Positions 1 to 7,912 of a stretch of 64,000 nucleotides of DNA are shown piece after piece. The position numbers were made by a program, and so were the translations under genes. The stretch's first letter is position 1. The number at the start of each line of letters is the position of its first letter. Origin of the DNA: CAXQZU01 sp964228555 (GTDB lineage: Bacteria; Planctomycetota; PLA2; JAEUHO01); contig CAXQZU010000022.1 of the NCBI GenBank assembly GCA_964228555.1, positions 1 through 64,000 of the forward strand, given 5' to 3'. The notes below the pieces were generated by a model. It was given only the letters and a program-made list of their open reading frames with translations. It searched no databases and was not told where the DNA came from.

Positions 1-1
1 C

Positions 2-1822
2 GTGACCGGCCCGATGCTGTTCGTCTTCGTGGTGGCCCTGCTGGCCCTCGTGGCCTGGGTCAAGGCATGGTGGTCGGCCGACGGCACGGCCCTGCTGGTG
101 CTGATGGTGCTGGTGGCTGGCGGCGCCATCTCGGCCCGCGACGCGTTCAACACCTTCGGCAACGAGGCGCTGGTGACGATCGCGGCCATGTTCGTCCTCT
201 CGGCGGCGCTCACGCGCACGGGGGCCGTCGAGGTGGTGGGGCGCGCCATCGTGCGCGTGGGCGGCACGAGCGAGACGCGCATCCTCGTGGCGCTGATGGT
301 GGCGTGCATGCTGGCCTCGGCCGTGATCAACAACACGCCCATCGCGGTGGTGTTCCTGCCCATCGTGCTGGGCATCGCCGAGCGCACCGGCATCGCTCCC
401 AGCCGGTTCCTGCTGCCCATGAGCTATGCCACCATCGTGGGCGGCATGCTCACCATGGTGGGCACCTCCACGAACCTGCTGGTCTCGCTGGAGCTGCGGC
501 GTTTCCAGGAGGCGCCGGGCAGCGCGGGCACCTACGGGCGCTTCGCCGCGCTGGACCTCGAGCCGCTGCCCTTCCTGGCCCCGCTGCCGCTGGCCGCCGC
601 GGGTGCCGTGCTCACGCTGGCCTACCTCGTGACGGCAGGCCGGCGGCTGCTGCCCCACCGGGGCCCCGTGACGGCAGTGGCTCGGGGCGAGGCGCCGGGC
701 TACCTGACGGAGATCCGGGTCGAGGCGGGCAGCCCGCTGGTGGGACAGGCGCCCGGGCCCGCGCTGGCTGCGCGCGTCCCCCAGGCCCACGTGCTGCAGG
801 TGGTGCGCGGCGAGTCCCTGCTGCTGCCTCGCGAGGCAGGGCTGAGGCTGCAGGCCGGGGACACCTTGATGGTGCGGGGCGACGCCGACTCCCTGCGCGA
901 GCTGGGCCGCATGGGCACGCTGGGCGTGGGCCGCGCGGAGGGCCTGCAGGCCCGCCGGCGCCAGACCACGCTGGCCGAGCTGCTGGTGCGTCCGACGTCG
1001 GGCGCCATCGGCGCCACGCTGGGCGACCTGCGCCTGCACGCCCTCGCAGGCATTGCCGTGCTGGCCGTGCAGCGGCAGGGCGAGCACCTGCGCGAGAAGA
1101 TCGTGGGACTCGAGCTGCGGCTGGGCGACGTGCTGCTGGTCGAGGCGGAGCCCGCGACGCTGCGCGCGCTGGAAGGCTCGCCCGACTTCCTGCTGCTGGA
1201 AGGCACGGCCGAGAAGGTGGTGGTGCGCGAGAAGGCGTGGCTTGCCGTGGCGGTGCTGGCCCTGATCGTGCCGCTGGGCGCGCTGGGCGTGCTGCCGATC
1301 GGCACGCTGGCGGTGGCCGGCTGCGTGATCGTCGTGGCCGGCGGCTGCCTGGGGCCGCGCGAGGCCTACCGCGCCATCGACCTGCCCCTGCTGGTGCTGA
1401 TGGCCGGCTCGCTGGCGCTGGGGCTTGCGCTGCGCAACACGGGCGGCGCCCAGTGGCTGGCCGGCGGCCTCGTGCACGTCGCCCAGCCGCTGGGCGACGT
1501 GGCCGTGCTCTCGGCCGTCTACCTGGCCACCAACCTGCTCACGGCGCTGGTCAGCAACGCGGCCGCCGCCCTCATCATGCTGCCGCTGGGCCTGGAGACC
1601 GCGGTCCAGTCGGGCATGGCGCCGACACCCTTCGTGATCGCCGTGATGTTCGCCGCGTCGATCGACTTCAGCACGCCCATCGGCTACCAGACCAACACCT
1701 TCGTGTACGGGCCCGGCGGCTACCGCTTCCGCGACTACCTGCGCGTGGGCGGCCCGCTCAACCTGCTGTGGTGGCTGCTGGCCACGCTCATGATCCCGTG
1801 GCTGTGGCCGCTGCGGCCCTAG
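2..1822 (+). CDS. SLC13/DASS-type transporter with two RCK_C domains
   Basis: Predicted inner-membrane anion symporter of the SLC13 (CitM/ArsB-like) superfamily. Hydrophobic helices fill residues ~1-210, with the first family signature at N110-N111-T-P and the re-entrant GTSTNLL at 154-160. Two soluble TrkA-C (RCK_C)-like modules lie at ~225-300 and ~320-395, and a second helical half at ~405-606 carries the matching SNAAAA hairpin. This split architecture is typical of SLC13 permeases whose transport is gated by a cytosolic regulatory insert. The substrate (sulfate, dicarboxylate or another anion) cannot be read from the sequence. The GTG at base 2 is the first start visible, but the window begins there, so the true start may lie upstream. 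The gene is convergent with the next one, with 14 bases between stops. Confidence 0.85.
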   Translation: MTGPMLFVFVVALLALVAWVKAWWSADGTALLVLMVLVAGGAISARDAFNTFGNEALVTIAAMFVLSAALTRTGAVEVVGRAIVRVGGTSETRILVALMVACMLASAVINNTPIAVVFLPIVLGIAERTGIAPSRFLLPMSYATIVGGMLTMVGTSTNLLVSLELRRFQEAPGSAGTYGRFAALDLEPLPFLAPLPLAAAGAVLTLAYLVTAGRRLLPHRGPVTAVARGEAPGYLTEIRVEAGSPLVGQAPGPALAARVPQAHVLQVVRGESLLLPREAGLRLQAGDTLMVRGDADSLRELGRMGTLGVGRAEGLQARRRQTTLAELLVRPTSGAIGATLGDLRLHALAGIAVLAVQRQGEHLREKIVGLELRLGDVLLVEAEPATLRALEGSPDFLLLEGTAEKVVVREKAWLAVAVLALIVPLGALGVLPIGTLAVAGCVIVVAGGCLGPREAYRAIDLPLLVLMAGSLALGLALRNTGGAQWLAGGLVHVAQPLGDVAVLSAVYLATNLLTALVSNAAAALIMLPLGLETAVQSGMAPTPFVIAVMFAASIDFSTPIGYQTNTFVYGPGGYRFRDYLRVGGPLNLLWWLLATLMIPWLWPLRP

Positions 1823-1836
1823 CCAGCCCGCACGGC

Positions 1837-3189
1837 TCACTCGATGCCGTACTCCTTCATCTTCTCCCACAGGTTCTTGCGCGAGATGCCCAGCACCTTG
1901 GCCGCCTTGGCCCGCGCGCCCTCGCAGGCGGCCAGCACGCGGCGGATGTGGGCCTGCTCGGCCTCGCGGACCACCTCGCGCAGCGCCACCAGCGGGCCGT
2001 CGCCCGCCTCCTCGCCCGCGCGCTTGCGGCGGCGCTGCATGCCCTCCAGCCACAGCTCGCGCACCAGCACGCCGTCGGGCCCGCACAGGGCCACGGCACG
2101 CTCCACGGCGTTCTCCAGCTCGCGCACGTTGCCGGGCCAGCGGTAGGCGCACAGCTCGGCCATCACCTCGGGCGGCACGCGATAGGCGCGCCCGCCACCG
2201 AAGCGCGCCAGGAAGTGCTGCACCAGCAACGGCACGTCGCCCTCGCGCTCGCGCAGCGGCGGCAGGTGCACGGGCACCACGTTGAGGCGGTAGTAGAGGT
2301 CCTCGCGGAACTCGCCGTCCTCGACCGCCTCGCCCAGGTCCACCTTCGTGGCCGCGATCACGCGCACGTCCACCGGGATGCCCTTGGTGGCCCCCAGCGG
2401 CTCCACCACGCCCTCCTGCAGCACGCGCAGCAGCTTGACCTGCGTGTCCATGGGCATGTCGTCGATGTCGTCGAGGAACAGCGTGCCGCCGTGGGCACGC
2501 TCGAACCGCCCGGCCTTGCGCTCGCGGGCGTCGGTGAAGGCGCCGCGCTCGTGGCCGAAGATCTCGCTCTCCAGCAGGGCGGGCGGGATGGCGGCGCAGG
2601 CCAGGGGCACGAAGGGCCCCTCGCGACGGCGGCTGGTGTCGTGGATCGCGCGCGCGATGCGCTCCTTGCCCGTGCCGCTCTCGCCCGTGACCAGCACGCG
2701 CGCGTCGCGGTCGGCCAGCGTACGGATGCGCTCGCTCACGCGCAGCATCGCAGGGCTCTGCCCCACGATGCCGGAGAGGCCCGGATGGCGGCCCAGCTGC
2801 TCGCGCAAGCTGGCGTTCTCGTCCTTGAGGCGCCGGAAGTCCTCGATCTTGCGCAGCGCGACCAGGATCTCCTCGTTCTCGAAGGGCTTGCGGATGTAGT
2901 CGAAGGCACCCTTGCGGATGGCTTCCACGGCGGACTCGATCGTGGCGTAGCCGGTGATCACCACCACCTCGGGCGGGCAGGGCAGGGCGCGCGCCGCCTC
3001 CAGCAGCTGCAGGCCGTTGAGGCCCGGCATGTTGATGTCGGTCACGAGGGCATCGAAGCCCTCCTCGCCGAGGGCGGCGCGCGCTGCAAGCCCGTCGGAG
3101 GCCACGCGCACCTTGTGCCCCGACCGCTTGAGGTCGTCAGCCAGCGTGATGGCGATGGAGCGTTCGTCGTCGGCGAGCAGGACGCGCAC
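1837..3189 (-). CDS. NtrC-family response regulator with variant GAFTGA loop
   Basis: DNA-binding response regulator of 450 residues. The receiver domain (~1-120) has acidic residues D7-D8 and phospho-acceptor D51. The AAA+ sigma-54 interaction domain (~140-370) has Walker A GESGTGKE (169-176), and a Fis-type helix-turn-helix ends the protein. Two conserved places are altered: the sigma-54 contact loop reads GAFTDA (216-221) instead of GAFTGA, and Walker B reads LFLDDIDD (237-244) instead of LFLDEIGE. The GTG start is preceded by GGAGG at a good distance, and a TAGCAT hexamer lies 22 bases upstream. No histidine kinase is adjacent, so it is an orphan regulator here. Whether the changed loop still activates sigma-54 polymerase cannot be judged from sequence. 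Confidence 0.9.
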   Translation of the reverse strand: MRVLLADDERSIAITLADDLKRSGHKVRVASDGLAARAALGEEGFDALVTDINMPGLNGLQLLEAARALPCPPEVVVITGYATIESAVEAIRKGAFDYIRKPFENEEILVALRKIEDFRRLKDENASLREQLGRHPGLSGIVGQSPAMLRVSERIRTLADRDARVLVTGESGTGKERIARAIHDTSRRREGPFVPLACAAIPPALLESEIFGHERGAFTDARERKAGRFERAHGGTLFLDDIDDMPMDTQVKLLRVLQEGVVEPLGATKGIPVDVRVIAATKVDLGEAVEDGEFREDLYYRLNVVPVHLPPLREREGDVPLLVQHFLARFGGGRAYRVPPEVMAELCAYRWPGNVRELENAVERAVALCGPDGVLVRELWLEGMQRRRKRAGEEAGDGPLVALREVVREAEQAHIRRVLAACEGARAKAAKVLGISRKNLWEKMKEYGIE

Positions 3190-3326
3190 GGGCGAGGCCT
3201 CCGTGCCCGCATGCTAGTCGGGCCGGCCGCGAAGGCCCCGGCGGGCGCCACGCCAGCCGACGGCCGCCCACCCGCGGCGACGGGACCCTGGGCCCGGGGC
3301 AGCGCCCGGGAGGCCGCCCCAGGCCG

Positions 3327-4502
3327 CTAGCGGCAGGCCGCCAGCACCTGGGCGATCACGCGTTGCTGCTCCTCGGGCTGCAGGCCCGGGAACATGGGCA
3401 GCGAGAGCACCTCGGCGCTGAGCCGGTCCGCCACCGGGCAGGGCGAAGGCGCCCAGCCGGCAAAGCAGGCCTGCCGGTGCAGCGGCACGGGGTAGTAGAT
3501 GCCGGTGGCGATGCCTGCGCGCTCGAGGGCCGCCTTCACCTCGTCGCGGCGCGGCACGCGCACGGTGTAGAGGTGATAGCAGGCCTCGGCGCCGGGCAGG
3601 ATGCGCTGCGGGCGCACGGGCGTGCCGGCGAAGGCTGCGTCGTAGCGCGCCGCCACCGCGCGCCGCGCGGCCGTCCACGCATCGATGCGCGGCATCTTGG
3701 CGCGCAGCACGGCGGCCTGCATCTCGTCCATGCGCGCGTTGGTGCCCACGCGCTCGTGGCTGTAGAGCTTCTTGCGCATCCCGTGGTCACGCAGCGAGGC
3801 GACCAGCTCGGCCATCGAGGCGTCGTCGGTCGTCACCGCGCCGCCGTCGCCGGCCGCGCCCAGGTTCTTGCTGGGGTAGAACGAGAAGGTGGCTGCGCGG
3901 CCCAGGCTGCCCGCCCGGCGGCCCTGCCAGCGCGCGTGGATGGCCTGCGCGGCGTCCTCCACCAGCGTGACGGGGCCATGCGCCGCAACCACCTGCTGGA
4001 GCACGTCCATCGGGGCCGGCGAGCCGAACAGGTGCACCGGCACCACGGCCGCCGTGCGAGGCCCCACGAGGCGCTCCACGCTGGAAGGGCACAGGTTCAT
4101 CGTGTGCTCGTCCACGTCGGCAAACACCGGGCGGCCCCCGGCGTTCACCACCGAGCCCGCCGTGGCCACGAAGGTGAAGGTGGGCACGACCACCTCGCGC
4201 CGCTCGGGCGGCAGCTCGGTGAACAGCGCGCGCAGGACCAGCGTCAGCGCCTCGGTGCCGGAGTCGACGGCCACGGCGTGCTTGGTGCCCACCAGCCGCG
4301 CCAGCTCTTCCTCCAGCCCGGCCACGTGCGGCCCCTTCACGTAGACCCCGGAGCGCAGGATGTCCACCAGCGTGGCCTCGGCGGCGGGCGCCCACTCGCC
4401 GTACACGCGCTTGGGATCCATCAGCGGCACGGGTCGCGGGCCCGCCGGCCCGGAGGGCGTCGGGGCAGGGGCAGCCGAGGGCTGGGGCGCGGGGCTCGCC
4501 AC
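3327..4502 (-). CDS. DegT/DnrJ/EryC1/StrS sugar aminotransferase
   Basis: PLP-dependent aminotransferase that places an amino group on a keto-sugar nucleotide. The family opening is at PVPLMDPKRVYGEW, the cofactor region TFTFVATAGS and EDAAQA follow, and the PLP lysine is in FYPSKNLGAAGDGG (K212 from the start used). Length is normal for the family. The start is uncertain: the frame is open to GTG 4598, but the first ~30-60 residues are only Pro/Ala-rich. GTG 4502 has a weak GAGG eight bases upstream; ATG 4421 gives the minimal conserved protein. It lies directly downstream of the Gfo/Idh/MocA oxidoreductase. Such pairs (WbpB/WbpE, GnnA/GnnB) oxidise then aminate C3 of a UDP-amino sugar for polysaccharide or lipid A. 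Confidence 0.85.
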   Translation of the reverse strand: MASPAPQPSAAPAPTPSGPAGPRPVPLMDPKRVYGEWAPAAEATLVDILRSGVYVKGPHVAGLEEELARLVGTKHAVAVDSGTEALTLVLRALFTELPPERREVVVPTFTFVATAGSVVNAGGRPVFADVDEHTMNLCPSSVERLVGPRTAAVVPVHLFGSPAPMDVLQQVVAAHGPVTLVEDAAQAIHARWQGRRAGSLGRAATFSFYPSKNLGAAGDGGAVTTDDASMAELVASLRDHGMRKKLYSHERVGTNARMDEMQAAVLRAKMPRIDAWTAARRAVAARYDAAFAGTPVRPQRILPGAEACYHLYTVRVPRRDEVKAALERAGIATGIYYPVPLHRQACFAGWAPSPCPVADRLSAEVLSLPMFPGLQPEEQQRVIAQVLAACR

Positions 4503-4622
4503 GGGCGCATCCTCGCACACCCGAGCCGGGCCCGGAAGGGAAGGGCCCTGCGCGGCGCAGGCCGGGCGCGGGCGGCGGGCCGTCAGGCGCGGGGGCACGC
4601 CCGCAGCCTGCCGGCAGCGTCC

Positions 4623-5618
4623 CTACGCGCGCCAAGGCGCGATGGCGACCTCGCGTCCGTCCTTGCGCCCGGACGCCTCGGCGGCCTCCAGCACGCGTAC
4701 CACCCGCACGCCGTCCTCGCCGGGCGTGAGCGAGGGCCGGCCCCGGCGCACGCTGGCGAGGAAGGCGCCCAGCTCGGCCTTGAGCGGCTCGACGGCCTTG
4801 AGGCGCGGCACCGAGGGCTCGGGCACCGCGCGACGCTGCGGGCCCGGGCCCTCCAGCACGCCGTGCACGGCCACCTTGCCCGCAGGCAGCATGTCGTCGA
4901 AGACGGCCATGCCCCCCCGCGCCACGACGCTGATGCGACGCACCTTGAGTGGCTCCAGCCACGAGAGGTGGACCTGCCCCAGCACGCCGCCCGGGAAGCG
5001 CAGCGTGAGGAACACGAGGTCGTCCATGCGACGTTGCACGCAGCGCCGGGCGTGCATGCAGACGCCCACCGGCCACCGGCCCAGCAGGTGAGCCATCACG
5101 CTGATGTCGTGCGGCGCCAGGCCGATCAGGGCGCCCTCGTCGTCGCGCAGGCGCCCGATGTTGCTGCGCTGGCCGTAGATGTAGAGCACGGGCCCGTGGC
5201 GGCCGGCCTGCACGAAGCGCTTGAGCGGTGCCATCGCCGGGTGGTAGAGCAGCAGGTGGCCCACCGAGAGCAGGCGCCGTGCGCGCCGGGCACGCCGCAC
5301 CAGGTCCTCGGCCTCGGCACTGGTGGGCGCCAGCGGCTTCTCGACCAGCACGTGCTTGCCGGCCGCCAGCGCGGCCGAGGCCACGGGATGGTGTGCGGGG
5401 CTGGGCGTGGCGACCACGACTGCCTCCACCCGCGTGTCGCGCAGCACGTCGGCAAGGTCGGCTGTCACCTGCGCGCGCGGGGCCAGCACGGCCGCCTGCT
5501 GCGCCCGCTCCGGGTGCGTCTCCACCACCCACTCCAGCCGCACGCCGGGCATGGAGGCCAGGCTGCGCACGTGATTGCGCCCCCACTCACCCGCGCCCAC
5601 CACGGCCGCTCGGATCAC
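4623..5618 (-). CDS. Gfo/Idh/MocA-family oxidoreductase
   Basis: NAD(P)-dependent sugar dehydrogenase of 331 residues. The N-terminal Rossmann fold has GAGEWGRNH (8-16), and the family EKP motif is at 93-95 with K94 as probable catalytic lysine. The C-terminal alpha/beta domain follows, with APHDISV as the likely active-site histidine/aspartate segment. The start is GTG 5618 because AAGGAGG lies five bases upstream (5624-5630); the longer open frame to 5729 adds only low-complexity sequence. A TAGGCT hexamer at 5680-5685 could serve as -10 with a leader of about 60 bases. With the downstream aminotransferase it probably forms a two-step C3-amination of a UDP-sugar. The substrate is inference. 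Confidence 0.85.
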   Translation of the reverse strand: MIRAAVVGAGEWGRNHVRSLASMPGVRLEWVVETHPERAQQAAVLAPRAQVTADLADVLRDTRVEAVVVATPSPAHHPVASAALAAGKHVLVEKPLAPTSAEAEDLVRRARRARRLLSVGHLLLYHPAMAPLKRFVQAGRHGPVLYIYGQRSNIGRLRDDEGALIGLAPHDISVMAHLLGRWPVGVCMHARRCVQRRMDDLVFLTLRFPGGVLGQVHLSWLEPLKVRRISVVARGGMAVFDDMLPAGKVAVHGVLEGPGPQRRAVPEPSVPRLKAVEPLKAELGAFLASVRRGRPSLTPGEDGVRVVRVLEAAEASGRKDGREVAIAPWRA

Positions 5619-5623
5619 GGGCG

Positions 5624-5630
5624 CCTCCTT
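5624..5630 (-). promoter_or_regulatory. Shine-Dalgarno AAGGAGG deciding the oxidoreductase start
   Basis: A near-perfect AAGGAGG on the minus strand, five bases before GTG 5618. It argues against the longer frame beginning at 5729. Confidence 0.75.
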
Positions 5631-5784
5631 GCGCCGGGAAGGGCCAGCCCGGGGCGCCGGCGCCGCCCCGAGCACGGGCAGCCTACGGGCGGCAGGCCCC
5701 CCGCCGAAGCATCCCTCCAGCCCCCGCACGCGCCTTGTGCCTCCGGGGCTCGCGCCCGATCGGGGCCGCGCAGGACAGGCCCCC

Positions 5785-5790
5785 TACCAT
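5785..5790 (+). promoter_or_regulatory. TACCAT -10-like hexamer, leaderless pcnB promoter
   Basis: TACCAT ends six bases before the ATG at 5797 and there is no Shine-Dalgarno sequence between them. Transcription would then begin at or next to the start codon. No convincing -35 is visible. Confidence 0.5.
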
Positions 5791-5796
5791 GCCCGG

Positions 5797-7569
5797 ATGC
5801 CCAGCGAACCGCCGGATCCGGCGCCGCACACCCCGGACGATGATGCCCCCCCGCCGCCGCGCGCGCGGGAGGCGCAAGGACTCCCCGCCGAGCCCGCCCC
5901 CGCCGACGGGCAGCCCCTCGAGCAGCCCGTGATCGAGACCGGCGTGGTGCCGCGCGACCTGCTCGACCCCCACGCCGTGTTCGTCGTCAAGCGCCTGCAG
6001 CAGAACGGCCACGAGGCCTACCTCGTGGGTGGCTGCGTGCGCGACCTGCTGGCGGGGCTGGAGCCCAAGGACTTCGACGTGGCCACCGACGCGCGGCCCT
6101 CGCGCATCAAGCGGCTGTTCCGCAGCGCCCGGATCATCGGCCGGCGCTTCCGGCTCGTGCACGTGCTCTTCCCGGGCGATCACGTCGTGGAGACGAGCAC
6201 CTTCCGCGGCGACCCGGCACGCATCGAGGAGGAGGCCGAGCGCGCCGGGATGGACGTGGAGGAGTGGCTGGAGCGCAACGGCGCCGAGAACCTGTTCGGC
6301 ACGGCACCGGAAGACGCGCGCCGCCGCGACTTCCCGATCAACGCGCTGTTCTACGACCCCGTGCGCGACGAGGTCATCGACTTCGTCGGCGGGCTCGCCG
6401 ACCTGCGCGAGCGCGTGGTCCGGTCGATCGGCGATCCCGACCACCGGCTCGTCGAGGATCCCGTGCGCATGCTGCGCGCCGTGCACTTCGCGCACCGCCT
6501 GGGCTTCACGCTGGAGCCGGGGCTGGAGGCCGCGATCGCGCGCAACGCGCCGAGGCTGGCCGACGCCTCGCAGGCCCGGCTCTATGCCGAGCTGGTCAAG
6601 ATCGCCAGCCGCGGCCATGCGCGCGGCACCCTGCACCAGCTCTGGGAGCTGCGCGTGCTGCACGCGTGGATCCCGGAGCTGGCGGCCTACCTCGACCGGC
6701 CCATGCGCTGGCCCGAGCAGGAGGGTGGCAGCCACGCCGACGCGCAGCGCGGCGAGCCGGCGGGCCTGCCCGCCGCCCACGCGACGTGGAACATGCTGGG
6801 CGCGGCCGATCGCTGGGGCCTCGCGGCGCACGCAGCGCCCGAGTCGCTCGTGGTGGCCGCGCTGTTCGGGCCGTGGCTGCTGGAGACCTGGCAGGACGAG
6901 TGCGATGCCGGCCGCGGCGGGCCGCACTTCCTCGTGTTCGCCGAGCACGTGGAGCGCACCTTCCGCCCCGTGGCCCTGCGCATGAGCATCCCGCGCTGGG
7001 TGTCGGCGCGCCTGCTGGACGTGCTGTGGATGCTGCTGGCCATGCGCGAGCCGCCCGCGGCGCGCGTGCGGCGCAGCTTCTTCCGCGCCGGGTTCCCGGA
7101 GGCGCTCACGCTGCTGTCGCTGGACCTCGACTCGCGCGATGCCCCCACCGACCTGCTGGAGGCCTGGACCGCCGTGGCCCATGACGTGCACGCGCCCGTG
7201 GCGCTGGGCGGCACGGCGCAGGCGCGCGACGAGGCGCTCGAGCAGATGCCCCCCGACGGGCGGCGCCGGCGGCGCGGCGGGCGTGGGCGCCGCCGTGGCC
7301 GCGGCGGGGAAGACGAGGGCCCGCGCAGCGTGCTGCCGCTGGCCGACGAGGCCGAGTCGTGGGACCCGCCCGAGGACCCCGAGACGGCGCCGCCCGCACC
7401 GGCTGCGCCTGCGTGGGGCGCGTCGCCCCCGGGCCCGGCCCCATCACCCCCGGCAGCGCCCGCATCGCCCTCCGCGCCCGCCGGCCCCGCCGCACCGGCT
7501 CGACCGGCCAGCAACCCGCCGCCGACAAGCCCGCTCGCAGGCGACGATTTCACCGCCGGCCTCTCCTAG
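5797..7569 (+). CDS. pcnB: Poly(A) polymerase / CCA tRNA nucleotidyltransferase family protein
   Basis: Class II nucleotidyltransferase that adds A residues (or CCA) to RNA 3' ends. From ATG 5797 the protein has 590 residues. An acidic Pro-rich lead (1-50) precedes the head domain with GGCVRDLL (78-85) and catalytic D92/D94 in DFDVATD. The neck region follows (RRRDFPINALFYD, EDPVRMLRAVHFAHRLGF). Residues ~475-590 form a tail beginning with an Arg/Gly-rich stretch and then Pro/Ala repeats, as in E. coli PcnB-like enzymes, where basic tails contact RNA. The insert after the catalytic DxD and the strongly basic tail favour poly(A) polymerase over CCA-adding enzyme, but motifs alone do not settle this. 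The frame is open upstream to 5575; the hexamer at 5785 supports ATG 5797. Confidence 0.88.
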   Translation: MPSEPPDPAPHTPDDDAPPPPRAREAQGLPAEPAPADGQPLEQPVIETGVVPRDLLDPHAVFVVKRLQQNGHEAYLVGGCVRDLLAGLEPKDFDVATDARPSRIKRLFRSARIIGRRFRLVHVLFPGDHVVETSTFRGDPARIEEEAERAGMDVEEWLERNGAENLFGTAPEDARRRDFPINALFYDPVRDEVIDFVGGLADLRERVVRSIGDPDHRLVEDPVRMLRAVHFAHRLGFTLEPGLEAAIARNAPRLADASQARLYAELVKIASRGHARGTLHQLWELRVLHAWIPELAAYLDRPMRWPEQEGGSHADAQRGEPAGLPAAHATWNMLGAADRWGLAAHAAPESLVVAALFGPWLLETWQDECDAGRGGPHFLVFAEHVERTFRPVALRMSIPRWVSARLLDVLWMLLAMREPPAARVRRSFFRAGFPEALTLLSLDLDSRDAPTDLLEAWTAVAHDVHAPVALGGTAQARDEALEQMPPDGRRRRRGGRGRRRGRGGEDEGPRSVLPLADEAESWDPPEDPETAPPAPAAPAWGASPPGPAPSPPAAPASPSAPAGPAAPARPASNPPPTSPLAGDDFTAGLS

Positions 7570-7608
7570 CGTAGGCTGGGGCCCGACCCCGCCGGGAGCG
7601 CATTCCCC

Positions 7609-7806
7609 ATGAGCGATCGCCAGGCCAAGACCGCCCTCACCGTGATGATCCTGCTGGGCGCCGTGCTGGGCGGCGTGTGGGCATGGTTCCAGTACCGCAA
7701 CCTGCTGGACGCCCGTTCATGGAACCTGGTGGGGCTGGGCGTGATCGCCACCGTGTCCACCTACGCGTTCGCCTGGGGCCTGCTGGCCCTGCGCAAGAAG
7801 GGCTAG
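7609..7806 (+). CDS. Small two-helix membrane protein
   Basis: Unrecognised 65-residue protein with two predicted membrane helices: ~9-26 (TVMILLGAVLGGVWAWF) and ~38-60. The C-terminus is basic (LRKKG) and likely cytosolic. ATG 7609 is preceded by GGGAG at 7594-7598 and a TAGGCT hexamer at 7572-7577, so it looks like a real independently expressed gene. It follows pcnB by 39 bases and is closed by a hairpin at 7879-7896. Function unknown. Confidence 0.65.
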   Translation: MSDRQAKTALTVMILLGAVLGGVWAWFQYRNLLDARSWNLVGLGVIATVSTYAFAWGLLALRKKG

Positions 7807-7878
7807 CGCCCCGCGCGAGACGCCTCCGCCGGCCCCCGGGCCCGGATGCCTCGGGCGCGGATGCCGTGGCTCACAGGG

Positions 7879-7896
7879 CCTGGCGTCGGCGCCAGG
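7879..7896. terminator. Hairpin between convergent genes
   Basis: CCTGGCG-TCGG-CGCCAGG forms a perfect seven-base-pair stem with a four-base loop in the 106-base gap between two convergent genes. It has no T-run, which is common in GC-rich genomes. It could stop transcription from either side. Confidence 0.5.
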
Positions 7897-7912
7897 GCCG
7901 CGCGCACGTGAC

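Noticed and set aside
67..3330. A 1087-codon open frame spanning the transporter and the response regulator
   Set aside because: It runs through two well-supported genes in another frame or strand and has no recognisable domain.
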